Below, piece by piece: positions 1 through 8,874 of a DNA stretch of 64,000 bases. The notes beneath the pieces were generated by a model, which had not been told where the DNA came from, made no database searches, and saw only the letters and a list, made by a program, of their open reading frames with translations. The stretch is taken from positions 122,290-186,289 of the forward strand of contig JABLUY010000036.1 of NCBI GenBank assembly GCA_013306675.1, written 5' to 3'. A program made the translations under genes and the position numbers. The DNA is from Thraustochytrium sp. TN22 (lineage: Eukaryota; Sar; Bigyra; Thraustochytrida; Thraustochytriidae). Position 1 is the first letter of the stretch; the number at the start of each line of letters is the position of its first letter.

Positions 1-285
1 GCCCTTCGCGACTTCTTCAACGCCAACCCAATGGCGCGAGCCCAGCCGCTCCTGGTGCTCGGCACCAAGCTCGACCTCCTGGACAACCCGGCCGCCGCGG
101 AGGCGGTCTTGGAGCGGGAGCTGCAAGACGTCGTGGCCGGCGCCTTGCCTCTGGCGTATCGTGTCGCCGGTGTCTCCGCTGCGCCCTTGGGGGGCTTGAC
201 GCTTGCCCAAGGCCGCGCGCGACGCGATCAGCTCTGGGCCGCGCTCGATTGGCTCTCAAGTCAGCTAGGCTATGTCCACAGGTGA
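1..285 (+). CDS. C-terminal part of a RABL3-like small GTPase (5' truncated)
   Basis: The frame is open from base 1 and stops at 283-285, so only about the last 94 residues are present. It contains LLVLGTKLDLLD, which fits the G4 guanine-recognition element ((N/T)KxD). 'TKLD' inside 'LVxGTKLD' is characteristic of RABL3-type Rab-like GTPases rather than classical Rabs (NKxD). After it comes a helix-rich tail ending in WLSSQLGYVHR, with no C-terminal prenylation cysteines, also as in RABL3. The G1-G3 motifs lie outside the window, so nucleotide binding cannot be checked. Another Ras-superfamily member is possible. I am fairly sure it is a GTPase and less sure of the subfamily. Confidence 0.55.
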   Translation, partial: ALRDFFNANPMARAQPLLVLGTKLDLLDNPAAAEAVLERELQDVVAGALPLAYRVAGVSAAPLGGLTLAQGRARRDQLWAALDWLSSQLGYVHR

Positions 286-787
286 AGCTCTGTACGACCT
301 GAGCGCACACACGTCGGTATCTTTGGGACAGCAAAAAAAGGCTTCACACAATACAGCCGGGCGCATCCCTGACCAAAAAGCACAACAGTTCAAAACCAAG
401 GTACAACTTCTGGAGGTCCCGACTTGCGTCGCGACAAGCCGTCATCAGACAAAAGCTCGCAGACCGCGAACTGTAGCTCTCCTCGACGTTGCGGTTGAAA
501 AATTTGCTCCTGCTGATCGCAGACAGGCCCGGCGGCGCACGCTGCCGTGGCTCCTTCGTCTCCTTGTACGACTCTCTTTGAACAAAAACAAAATCCAACT
601 GGAACACTGGCTGGTGCGATTCCCACAATTTCCCCGGTTCCGACTCAATTCGGAGGCAAGAAGCTTTGCAATGGTGCAGTTCAACAAGACAGTCATGAGA
701 GCACCCGGGCGGGCCTCTCGCCGTGGTCTCGGCTTGGGGCCGTCGAAATCACTTTTGCAAGCGCAACAAACTGGACAAACTCACACA
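286..787. other. Intergenic, convergent 3' ends
   Basis: This stretch separates the 3' ends of the GTPase (+) and the phosphatase (-). The open frames here are short, overlap each other on both strands and have no recognisable domain. I see no RNA gene or strong repeat. It is most simply the two 3' UTRs. Confidence 0.5.
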
Positions 788-3700
788 TCAAGCGGACGAC
801 AGGGATGGTTCGGCGGGGGCGGAGCTGGCGGCACTGCCGGGGAGAGGCGCGAGCACCAGATCCGGCTCGAGCGACCTCTTGATGTGGTCCTTGAGAATCC
901 TCTCGGCATGGATAAACCACAGGGCCTTGGGGTACTTGATGTGATCAGCCTTGCTCTGGCTCGCCTCGTCCTCTTCGCTGGAATCCTTGGCCTTCGCCTC
1001 GGAAGCCGCGCTTGACTTGGCGTCGGTCTCCACCTTGACATCGGCTTCCGTCTTGGCGTCGTCCTTGGGCTCTGCGCTGTCGACCTTGAGCTCCGCGCCG
1101 TCAAGCTTGGACTCAGCGCCGTCGTCCTTGGGTGGAGCACCATCCTCGGCCTTGGCGCCGGTGGGCTCGGCTTCGGCAGCTTCCTTGGTATTCGCGTTGT
1201 CGGAGGTATCGTCCTCCTGCGGAGGCTCGAGCGGGACGAAGTCGAGCACCATCTTCTTGGAAGTGGCGTCGTAGCGATGCTGGAACTTGCGGGTCTTGGC
1301 ACGCTTAATATCCTCCTCGGACGGCACGAAGCCGTCCGGGGGCGCCGGCCCGCCGAGCGTGACGTCGGTCCAGTGGGCACCCTGGTCGCGGCGGCGGCGA
1401 ACGAGCTCCCAGGCGTCGCGGATGCGGAGGCCGTGGTGCTTGGCGAGCCACCAGACGACACTCATGGGAGAACGGTTGACGCCGGCCACGCAGTGCACAA
1501 AGATGGTTGGCGGGACGATGCGAACCTGGGAGCTAGACGCGAGCTGGCAGCGCTCCTTGGCCAAAAGGTGAGCCTTCCACGCTTCCTCGATAAAGTCGGC
1601 GCCGCGGTCAAAGCCCTCGTGCATGGTTTCCTCATGCCAGGTGTCGAGGTCGTTGACGTCGATTCGCACGGACTTGGTTTCTGGGAGCACGTACGAGATG
1701 CCTCGCAGTTCGCGCTGGTGGGGCGAGCCGGCCATGTTGAGCGCATAGCACATATTGTGGTCGCGGCACCAGGCGAGGCGACTTGCCTTGAGCTCCACGG
1801 AGTCGCCCTTGCGGTTGACCAGGCAGCGCTGGTTTTGATCCCAGCCTGCGCCCACGTAAAGGAAGCCCTTGATGACCTCACTCGCGTTCCACGAGGTGCG
1901 CGTGTCAGCGGGCGGGGACAGGTCTAGGCCGGACTTCTTGACGACCTTGCGTAGCTTAGGCCGCTTCTGCTTTTTGGCGCTCGCAGAGATGCCGTTGCTC
2001 ACCGGGCTGGCCGTGGCACTCGGAGACCGCGCGCGCGCGGCAGCGTCCGCCGGAGCCTGTGCCCTGGGCGTCTCGCCGCTCGCCATGCTGCCGGTGCTGC
2101 TGCTACGCGCGCTTCGGCCCACGGCGCCGCTGCCCGTGGCGATGGGCGCCGGCTCCGCCTTGCCCAATTTGGACGCCGCGGAGAGCCTGCCCTTGCCAAC
2201 CGGCGTGGACACGGTCGCGGACGACGAGGGGGCAGACGAGGAGGACGGCGCGCCGGACGAGGACGCGGCGGGGCCCGCCGCCGCGCCGGTCTCGCCCGCG
2301 CCGTCTGCGTCCGCCGAGGTTCCATTGCCAGACCCGCCCTGCTTGCGCTTGAGCGCAAGAGCAGCCTTGACGGCTTCCCTTGCCTTGCGCTGCTCCTCGG
2401 TCACAGCGACCGATGAGGAGAAGGACGACGAAGAAGAGGAAGAGGAAGCGGCCGTGGGAGGCGGCGGAGACGGGCTCCCCTTGCGCGCCCCAATAGACTT
2501 GAAGAGCGAGCCCGGCCTCGCACGCACCGCAGAGGCCGCCGACGCTGGCGGCGTGCTTCCCTTCATAGCAGCCTTGAGCGAGGCAGCCTTGAGCGAGGCG
2601 AGCTTCTCGGGCGCCAGCGCGTGTGCCTTGAGCGGCGCCGAGGTCGAGGCCGCCTGCGCGGAGGGCGTGCTGGTGCCCGTGGGGCCGGCGGTGCGCGGGC
2701 GGGCCGAGATGATGGGCTTGAGCAGGTTGGGCGCCATCGTCGTGGCCGTCGTTGCCTTTCGGTTCGCGACGCGGCGCTTGAGGTCCTTGGGGTCGGGCCG
2801 CGGCCGCTTCAGCGCCTGGCGCGCGTAGTCTGAATCAGACATGGCGGGTCGGCCGCGCTTGCGTGGCTCGGCCTTGGCCGCGCCGCCAGCGTCGCCGCCC
2901 GGCAAGCTGGCGCCGTCCTTGCTGCCGTCCTTGCTGGTAATCGACATGGACCGCGCGCGGCCGCCGCGGCCGCGGCCCGAAGAAGACGCGCCCGCGGCGT
3001 CGGCGCCGCTCGCTAGGGAGGCGGACCCGTCCAGGTCATCGACGGCAGCGGCCTCGGCTTCTGCGTCCTCCGAGTCCTCACTGGACCGCTCACCGGCGGA
3101 GAAGTCTTCGTCCGCGTCCTCCGCCGACTTGGCCCGCCGATTCGCTCGCTTGTCCTCGCGCACCTTCCAGCGCTGCTCCTCGGACTTACGCCGCCGTTGC
3201 TCGGCGGCGTCCTCGCGGCCCTTGGTGCGCAGCTCCGCGTTGCGCCCGCTCCGCCGCGCGCGCCGCGCGCGCCGCGTCTGCTCCTCGTCGTCCTCGTAGT
3301 CGTCGTCTTCGTCATCCTCCTCCTCCTCCTCCTCCTCCTCCTCCTCTTCTTCTTCTTCTTCCTCCTCCTCTTGCTCTTCGTCCTCGTCCGAGTTGGCGGC
3401 CTTGCGTCGGCGGCGGCGGCGGCCGCCGCCGCCGCCCTCGTCCATGGCGCCGCCGTCCTCGTCGTTGCTGCGCGTGCGCCGCCGCCGCCGCCGCGGGCGT
3501 TGGCCGTTCTTGCGCAGCGCGGACTCGTCCGAGGCGTCGTCGTCCACATCCACTGCGTCGCCGCCGCCTTCGCCGTCATCTTCGTCCGACCCGGTCCTCT
3601 TGGGCCGTTTCTTGCCCCTTTTCGCCTTCACGCGGCCGCCCTCGCCCCCGCGCGGCCCGCCGCTGCTATTGTCCTCCCCGCCGCTGCCGTCGCCGCTGCT

Positions 3701-4534
3701 GCTGTTGTCCTCGACGTCCATGGCCTCCTCTGTCAGGACCTTGGCAAGGTCGACGCGCGTGCGGCGCGTGCGGCTCGACCTCCGCCGCCGCCCGCCGCCC
3801 TCGCCCTCTTCTTCATCCTCGTTTTCGTTTTCGTTCTCGTTCTCGTCCTCGTCCTCACCGCGCGCCCCCTCCTCCTCCTCCTCCTCCTCCTGCTGCTGCT
3901 GCTCGCCCTCGTCTGCGCTGTCGCCTCGTTTGCGGCGGCTGCGGCGAGCGCTCTTGGACTCCTTCGCCTCCTCATCGTCGTCTTCCTCCTCGTCCTCGTC
4001 GCCTTCGTCCTTGCCAGTATCGTCCCTGCCATGGCCTTCATGATCGTCGCTGCCGCTGCCGCTGCCGTCGCCGCCGCCTGACTCACTGCCCGAGCTGGGA
4101 CGCCTTCGGCGCCCGCCGGCGCGCTGCTGCTGCAGGTCGTGCCGCACCTTGAGCCTCTGTTCCTTCTCCTCCCGCTCGCGCAGGCCGTCGTCCTCCTTTT
4201 GCGCGGGCGCTGCCGCCCCCTGCGCGTTGTCCACGCCTACGCGGCCCATGCTCCGGCCCGCCGCCGCGCCCCCTCCTCGCCTCCCGCCTCCCGCGCTCCT
4301 GCCACCTGCCTCCCTGGGACGCGCGCACGCGGCTGTCCGCGTGCGCCCGCCGCTGCCTTCGACCGCCGCGCTTTCACCGGCTGCGCATGGCTCGCCCTCG
4401 CTCGCCCGCGCCCTCCGTGCCTGCCGCGCGCCGCCGCGTCGCCGCCGCGCCGCCGCCGCGCGCGCCGCGCCCGCCGCCGCCGCCCGCGCCGCGCGCCGCT
4501 GCCGTTCTGGCGGGCCGCGCGGGCTTTGATTCAT
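788..4534 (-). CDS. Dual-specificity phosphatase with a very long acidic N-terminal region
   Basis: A 1248-residue protein. The C-terminal third carries a dual-specificity phosphatase fold with the P-loop HCVAGVNRS (HCx5R), catalytic Cys about residue 1015, and an upstream IDVNDLDTW segment that would supply the general acid Asp. It should remove phosphate from Ser/Thr/Tyr of a protein or another phospho-substrate. The first ~850 residues are low complexity: Arg/Ala-rich start, long Glu/Asp runs (poly-Glu around 3313-3370), basic RRRRR clusters and Ser/Ala tracts. That composition is typical of nuclear or chromatin/RNA-associated proteins. A Lys/Glu/Asp-rich tail of ~170 residues follows the domain. 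The ATG at 4534 is the first in a frame open far upstream of the domain, so the true start may lie further in. The catalytic domain is well supported; the N-terminus is uncertain. Confidence 0.8.
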   Translation of the reverse strand: MNQSPRGPPERQRRAARAAAAGAARAAAARRRRGGARQARRARASEGEPCAAGESAAVEGSGGRTRTAACARPREAGGRSAGGGRRGGGAAAGRSMGRVGVDNAQGAAAPAQKEDDGLREREEKEQRLKVRHDLQQQRAGGRRRRPSSGSESGGGDGSGSGSDDHEGHGRDDTGKDEGDEDEEEDDDEEAKESKSARRSRRKRGDSADEGEQQQQEEEEEEEGARGEDEDENENENENEDEEEGEGGGRRRRSSRTRRTRVDLAKVLTEEAMDVEDNSSSGDGSGGEDNSSGGPRGGEGGRVKAKRGKKRPKRTGSDEDDGEGGGDAVDVDDDASDESALRKNGQRPRRRRRRTRSNDEDGGAMDEGGGGGRRRRRRKAANSDEDEEQEEEEEEEEEEEEEEEEEEDDEDDDYEDDEEQTRRARRARRSGRNAELRTKGREDAAEQRRRKSEEQRWKVREDKRANRRAKSAEDADEDFSAGERSSEDSEDAEAEAAAVDDLDGSASLASGADAAGASSSGRGRGGRARSMSITSKDGSKDGASLPGGDAGGAAKAEPRKRGRPAMSDSDYARQALKRPRPDPKDLKRRVANRKATTATTMAPNLLKPIISARPRTAGPTGTSTPSAQAASTSAPLKAHALAPEKLASLKAASLKAAMKGSTPPASAASAVRARPGSLFKSIGARKGSPSPPPPTAASSSSSSSSFSSSVAVTEEQRKAREAVKAALALKRKQGGSGNGTSADADGAGETGAAAGPAASSSGAPSSSSAPSSSATVSTPVGKGRLSAASKLGKAEPAPIATGSGAVGRSARSSSTGSMASGETPRAQAPADAAARARSPSATASPVSNGISASAKKQKRPKLRKVVKKSGLDLSPPADTRTSWNASEVIKGFLYVGAGWDQNQRCLVNRKGDSVELKASRLAWCRDHNMCYALNMAGSPHQRELRGISYVLPETKSVRIDVNDLDTWHEETMHEGFDRGADFIEEAWKAHLLAKERCQLASSSQVRIVPPTIFVHCVAGVNRSPMSVVWWLAKHHGLRIRDAWELVRRRRDQGAHWTDVTLGGPAPPDGFVPSEEDIKRAKTRKFQHRYDATSKKMVLDFVPLEPPQEDDTSDNANTKEAAEAEPTGAKAEDGAPPKDDGAESKLDGAELKVDSAEPKDDAKTEADVKVETDAKSSAASEAKAKDSSEEDEASQSKADHIKYPKALWFIHAERILKDHIKRSLEPDLVLAPLPGSAASSAPAEPSLSSA

Positions 4535-5287
4535 CGATCCGAGTCGATCGATCGATCGAGGCTATCAGGCCCAACGCCCGCCGCTTCCTGCGCGGCCGCC
4601 TCGCCGCGCGCGCGTCCTTCGTCACGGTGGCGTCTTCAAGTTCAAGTTGAGCGGGCAAATCAAGTGCAGCTCAGGCTGTGATTGAAAGCAAAAGCGAGTC
4701 GGCTTGCGCATTGGCTTTTGATCCTGAGCGTAGGCCTGTAGCCGACGGCATGAAGCGTAAGGAGCTAAGCGGCCGCACTGGCAGGTGCGCGCGATCTGGT
4801 CGAGCGAGAAGCAGGAGCCTCGACGAGACACGATGGGTGACTCTCGGTGAGTGACTGACTCTCAACGAGGAGCTCTCTCCGCTGACCTCTGCTTGACAAG
4901 TATGATCTGGCTTCGAGAGATTTATTAGCCTAGGCTCGTCCGCCGGCGCGATGCCTCTCCGAGTCGCCCTCGTTCCCCGCGAGTTCACCGGTTGTTCATT
5001 GTCAGCCAGAGCTCGCACTAGGCCTACAGGACATTCATGCCAAGGGCAGCTGGCTCCAAGTTCAAGTTAATTTAAAAAGCCATCACACTCGAAGTCCGTC
5101 AGCAGCCGTCTGAGCGCGGCCGCGTTTCTAGATCGTTGCCGGCAAGACTAGCCACGGGACCCTGCCCTGGAACGAGGAACGATCGCGGATCCAGCGCACC
5201 ACAGCGGATCCAGGATAGAAGTTCGAGCTGCCGGTCGCAAAGGGCAGCAAACCAATAAGCAGGTGGACGAGAACCTGCAGGAGGACG
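4535..5287. other. Intergenic region between divergent genes
   Basis: Likely holds the promoters of the phosphatase (-) and the hypothetical gene (+). A (GATC)n run sits at about 4536-4560, directly upstream of the phosphatase ATG. The phrase CAAGTTCAAGTT occurs at about 4635 and again near 5056. No TATA box or gene is evident. Confidence 0.4.
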
Positions 5288-5902
5288 ATGGATTCGCGTA
5301 CAATCCACAACCTTTGCATGAGCATCTTTACGTGGGGTCACCTTAGCGCGTCCTTCGAGCCGCACTCCGTGTTCAGGAGTGAGAACAGGGTCTCGGCGCC
5401 GCTCGCGGACAGCCAGTGCAAGAAGAACGAAAAGCCCCTTCTCAAGCCGGAGGCCAATTTCCTTCGCAGTGGGTGCCACCGCGATGTCTTTGACGAGCTC
5501 CTGGACAGCGTCAAGGGCAGCGACTGCGTGAACCTCGACGTGGATCTGGAGGACGAGGCTGCCTTGGCGGCAGCCATTGCCAGCATCGACGGCGCAGCTA
5601 CGCAGTCTGCAGCCACGGCGCCAACGCTGGGTGACTACCTCGAATATTCGCGCAATGCAAAGGCTACCTCGCGACGGCGCCGTAAGGACCACCGCCATGC
5701 GCTGGGAGAAAACATCACGACCGCCTCTGTGGCATCTTGGGATGTTGTCTCGCAGACCGATTCGTGGGACGCGGTTTCACGCGTCAGCGGGCTGGGCGGG
5801 GCGTCACTGGCGGGTTGGACCTGCGCTGATCCGAACGATGACCACCTGACCGAGGACGAATGGTCCTCCATGGGCTACCTGTCGGACGCTGGTTCGCCAT
5901 GA
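5288..5902 (+). CDS. Hypothetical protein, 204 aa
   Basis: An ATG-started frame with no family I recognise. The protein has a Cys-containing N-terminal part, an acidic helix-forming stretch (DVDLEDEAALAAAIASID), a basic patch (SRRRRKDHRH), then Trp/Ser-rich segments with alternating SWD motifs and an acidic C-terminus. Residue composition is balanced, unlike the Arg/Ala-rich antisense shadows seen elsewhere in the window. That supports real coding, but nothing identifies a function. The clustered basic residues followed by acidic SWD/DEW motifs could mediate protein binding; this is only a guess. Confidence 0.5.
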   Translation: MDSRTIHNLCMSIFTWGHLSASFEPHSVFRSENRVSAPLADSQCKKNEKPLLKPEANFLRSGCHRDVFDELLDSVKGSDCVNLDVDLEDEAALAAAIASIDGAATQSAATAPTLGDYLEYSRNAKATSRRRRKDHRHALGENITTASVASWDVVSQTDSWDAVSRVSGLGGASLAGWTCADPNDDHLTEDEWSSMGYLSDAGSP

Positions 5903-6517
5903 AGGCCCACTGACGAGCCTGCAAGGAGTGTCTAAACCCTGTACATGCTAAAAATCGTTGCTCGCAAACTTGCACGGGCTCATTCGTGTTCGCACGAGAC
6001 GCGGTTCCCAGCGAGGCTTTCTAATACCCAAGAGCAAAGGGAAAGGCGACCAGCTGCTCGCGTCTTTTCTCTTGTTGCGCTACCGGCCTGAGCGACTGAC
6101 ATGGTAGCTGCAGTCGGCTTGGCGCCACGCGGTCCAGACGCGGCTGCTGCGCGGCCCTTTTCGAAGGGGGGGCGGAGGGGGGCGACTCGCCAAGTCTCTT
6201 TGCGCTCAAAGAACCATCGACAACGGAAAATCCAAAGCCAAAGATGGTTTGCGTGCATTCTTTCCACGGTCTCATTCACAGTTTTAGGCCTTTGTGTGTA
6301 TGTGTGCGGCCCCGGGAACCAGAGAGAGGCAAAGTACCTCATCGCGGGTCACGTCGCGCCCTCCCGCTCGCTCTTCATACCCGGCGTTTACCGAAGGTGC
6401 GCCAGACTTTCATCTCCCGACGGCGCGCCTCTGCCGACAGTACGCCAGACTCTTCTTCTCACGTCTTCCATCCATTGGATCTTCTTCGCCGGCAGGTCTG
6501 TGGTGTTGTGTTTGTTG
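5903..6517. other. Intergenic, convergent 3' ends
   Basis: Only short overlapping frames without domains. It contains the 3' flank of the 204-aa gene and, on the other strand, of the FHA gene. No RNA gene or notable repeat seen. Confidence 0.4.
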
Positions 6518-7432
6518 TTAGAGCATCTCGGACTCCTCGGGATAAGGCGAGCCGACTTCTGAGGGTGCGGACTCGAGCGCACCTACGTCGCTGGCCTGCG
6601 AGGCGATGAGGTGCTCGAGAGCCTGCTGGAACTTGTCGAGGTGCATGGCGTCGAGAGCGGCATCGCGGTCGGCGTCCGAGATGGAAAGAGAGTCCTCAAG
6701 GATGGCGCGCGTGGCTTGCATGGCGCCGACCATGGCCTCAATGACGGAGGTGAGGTTCTCGTTGGCAGTCTTGAGTTCGATGATGGCGTCCTCCGGGGAA
6801 TTGAAGACGGTGGTGCCAGCATCGTCATCCTCCTCCTCGTCCTCCTGGGGCGCGCGCTCCTTGGCGAGCTTGCGCAGGTTCTCGACGGCCTGGTCGTTCA
6901 TGTAGACGCTGGCTGCCAGGCGCGAGGCCTCAGACGTGAGCTCGTCCTGGATCTTCTCCAGGACCTGCCACTGCTCGGAGCTCTTGTGGTGCTCCTGTTG
7001 CGCGTACGAGGCCTCCTCGGAGCTGAGCGGCGGCGCGACGGGCGCCTCGCTGGCCTGCTTGTCGGGACTGCTGGCGCCCTGCGCGTTGGGGTCCGCCAGC
7101 ACGTTGAATACAAAGGTGTAGCTGCTGCGCTCGCCGTCCTCGCACGGCAGGACGATCTCGCTGCCGTTCAGCAGGCGCACCGGCACGCCGCGCTCCAGGC
7201 GCTCGGCGTCGATCCAGGTCCCATTCGAGGAGGAGTCCTCCACGACGACCTCGCGCATGCCCTCGGGCGATACGCGCTGCGACACGGACAGATGTTTTGA
7301 CGAGATGTGCATGTCGGCCATCACCAGCGAGCACGACGGGTGCCTGCCCAGCGTGAAGCTCGACCTGCGCCCCGTGTCGAACTGGAGTACCCAGTCCGGG
7401 TTGCCATTGCTCTCCAGCCGCGCCCAGATCAT
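6518..7432 (-). CDS. FHA-domain protein, 304 aa
   Basis: The N-terminal ~100 residues are a forkhead-associated domain, which binds phosphothreonine peptides. The key residues are present in order: GR (29-30), SxxH (44-47) and SSNGTWID around 67-75 with Asn70-Gly71. After it the protein is predicted helical and acidic (EDEEEDDDAG), with Leu/Ala-rich stretches suited to coiled coil, and ends in a Ser/Glu-rich tail. I chose the ATG at 7432. The frame continues upstream to 7540, but that part begins with GTG and encodes only RRGAA repeats from a GCGCC microsatellite, so it is probably 5' UTR. A role in phosphorylation-dependent signalling is inferred from the domain alone. Confidence 0.8.
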   Translation of the reverse strand: MIWARLESNGNPDWVLQFDTGRRSSFTLGRHPSCSLVMADMHISSKHLSVSQRVSPEGMREVVVEDSSSNGTWIDAERLERGVPVRLLNGSEIVLPCEDGERSSYTFVFNVLADPNAQGASSPDKQASEAPVAPPLSSEEASYAQQEHHKSSEQWQVLEKIQDELTSEASRLAASVYMNDQAVENLRKLAKERAPQEDEEEDDDAGTTVFNSPEDAIIELKTANENLTSVIEAMVGAMQATRAILEDSLSISDADRDAALDAMHLDKFQQALEHLIASQASDVGALESAPSEVGSPYPEESEML

Positions 7433-7440
7433 CTTGCCAC

Positions 7441-7497
7441 CGCCGCGCCCCGCCGCGCCGCGCCGCGCCGCGCCGCGCCGCGCTGCGCCGCGCCGGG
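7441..7497. repeat. (GCGCC)n pentanucleotide tract
   Basis: Near-perfect CCGCG/GCGCC pentamers immediately upstream of the FHA gene ATG. A second tract lies at 7598-7633. The same pentamer recurs at about 27230-27261 and 52131-52160. Confidence 0.8.
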
Positions 7498-7775
7498 CTT
7501 CTCGCTGCCGCCGCCGGGCCTGGCCCCGGTTGTCTGTCACTCACAGCGCGCCGTTTGCCGCCGCCCGCCGCGCTCGCCTCGCCGGGCCTCGCCGCTCGCG
7601 CCGCGCCGCGCCGCGCCGCGCCGCGCCGCCGCGCCGTGCGCGCGCGGGGCAGGGCTCCGCGCTGCCGACCTGCGCGCGCACCAGCGCGCCGCGCGCCGCC
7701 TGCGCTCGCGCGCCGCAGCCTGGGGCTGGCCGGGGGGGCGGCCGGCGCGCCGGGATGCTGGCGCGATGGTCCGCC

Positions 7776-7840
7776 TCCTGCCTGCCTGCCGCCTGCCTGC
7801 CTGCCTGCCTGCCTGCCTGGCCGCCTGCCTGCCTGCCTGG
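7776..7840. repeat. (CCTG)n tetranucleotide tract
   Basis: Tandem CCTG units interrupted by two CCTGGCCG steps. It is a microsatellite in the intergenic region and encodes nothing recognisable. Confidence 0.85.
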
Positions 7841-8213
7841 CCGCTGCCCGCCCGCCGCGCTGCCGCGCTGCCGCCGCTGCCCCGCCCGCCCGCCGGCCGG
7901 CTGCCCGCCCGCGGCGCCTCGCGTTCTCCCTCTGTCTGCCTGCGCTGGAGTAGGCTAGTGCGACTCGAAGGAGGCAGGAGCACCAGCGGGTCTACGCCGC
8001 CGAGGTGGGGCCCGAGCACGGCACGGCGCGGCGCACGGCGGCCGGCCTGCCCTGGGGCGCCGCGGCCAGCGAGCTGGGGCACGGCACGGGCTCCGTGAGA
8101 ACGTGCACGTCCGAGTCGTCCCGCGTCGTCCCTGGGATCATTTCGCTGCTCTGCTTCAGGTGACGCTTTGTGATGCATTGTGATGGTGAGGGGAGGAGGA
8201 GAGAAAGCATGGT

Positions 8214-8283
8214 CGAGAGGTAGAGGGAGAGGGAGCGGGAGAGGTAGAGGTAGAGGTAGAGGTAGAGGTAGAGGTAGAGGAGG
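8214..8283. repeat. (AGAGGT)n hexanucleotide tract
   Basis: A purine-rich run of AGAGGT units, with a few GGGAGA/GAGCGG variants at its left end. The strand asymmetry (almost all purine on +) could favour unusual DNA structure. Confidence 0.85.
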
Positions 8284-8648
8284 TCACGACGTGGTGGCAA
8301 GTGGGAAGCGTCTTGCTCATGCTGCATTGCGTGCTCGATGGGAAGGCATCATCATCGCAGCATGCTGAAAGATCGTCGAACTGGAGCTGACGACTGGATG
8401 GCGCCCTTTATGAAAACAGAAGGGAAACGATGTCGAGTACGAAGGTGTCTTCTCTCTAGGCCTAACTTGTCTAAGAGGCCAAGTGAGTCCATCTTACTGT
8501 CTGTTGGCACGGCGATTCCGTTACAAGCATGGCGGTCACACGGGTCACTGCATGGGTCACTGGCCGGGCCCGCAAAGTTCACACACCAGGTCCGCGGCAC
8601 GCGCCGCGTGGTTCGCAGAATCGCGGCGTCGGCGCGGGCATACGCGCG

Positions 8649-8708
8649 CAAGCGAGAGCAAGCGAGAGCAAGCGAGAGCAAGCGAGAGCAAGCAGGCAAG
8701 CAAGCGAG
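8649..8708. repeat. 10-bp AGCGAGAGCA tandem array
   Basis: At least four units of a 10-bp repeat, grading into AGCA/GGCA units, about 170 bp upstream of the TPR gene ATG. Not CRISPR-like: there are no spacers. Confidence 0.8.
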
Positions 8709-8874
8709 GCCGATAGCGGGCCTCGGGCGCGCGGCCTCAGGCGCAGCGCGGCTTGGCGCGGCGCCTTGAACAGCCTCGTCACGAACGCGGCCTGAAAGGG
8801 CAAGGCCTGGCGCGCGAGGCCTCGAGCGCACGGCCTCGAGAACAAGTCCTCAAGCGCGGCTGCGCTCAGCCGGG

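Larger units (their letters stand above)
7433..8874. other. Divergent intergenic region rich in simple repeats
   Basis: Lies between the FHA gene (-) and the TPR gene (+), so it should contain both promoters. It is packed with microsatellites: GCGCC-type tracts, CCTG, AGAGGT and a 10-bp AGCGAGAGCA array, each listed separately. No convincing coding sequence; the frames here are translated repeats. Confidence 0.5.

Noticed and set aside
8649-8708. Possible CRISPR-like array
   Set aside because: Pure 10-bp tandem repeat without spacers, in a eukaryotic intergenic region.
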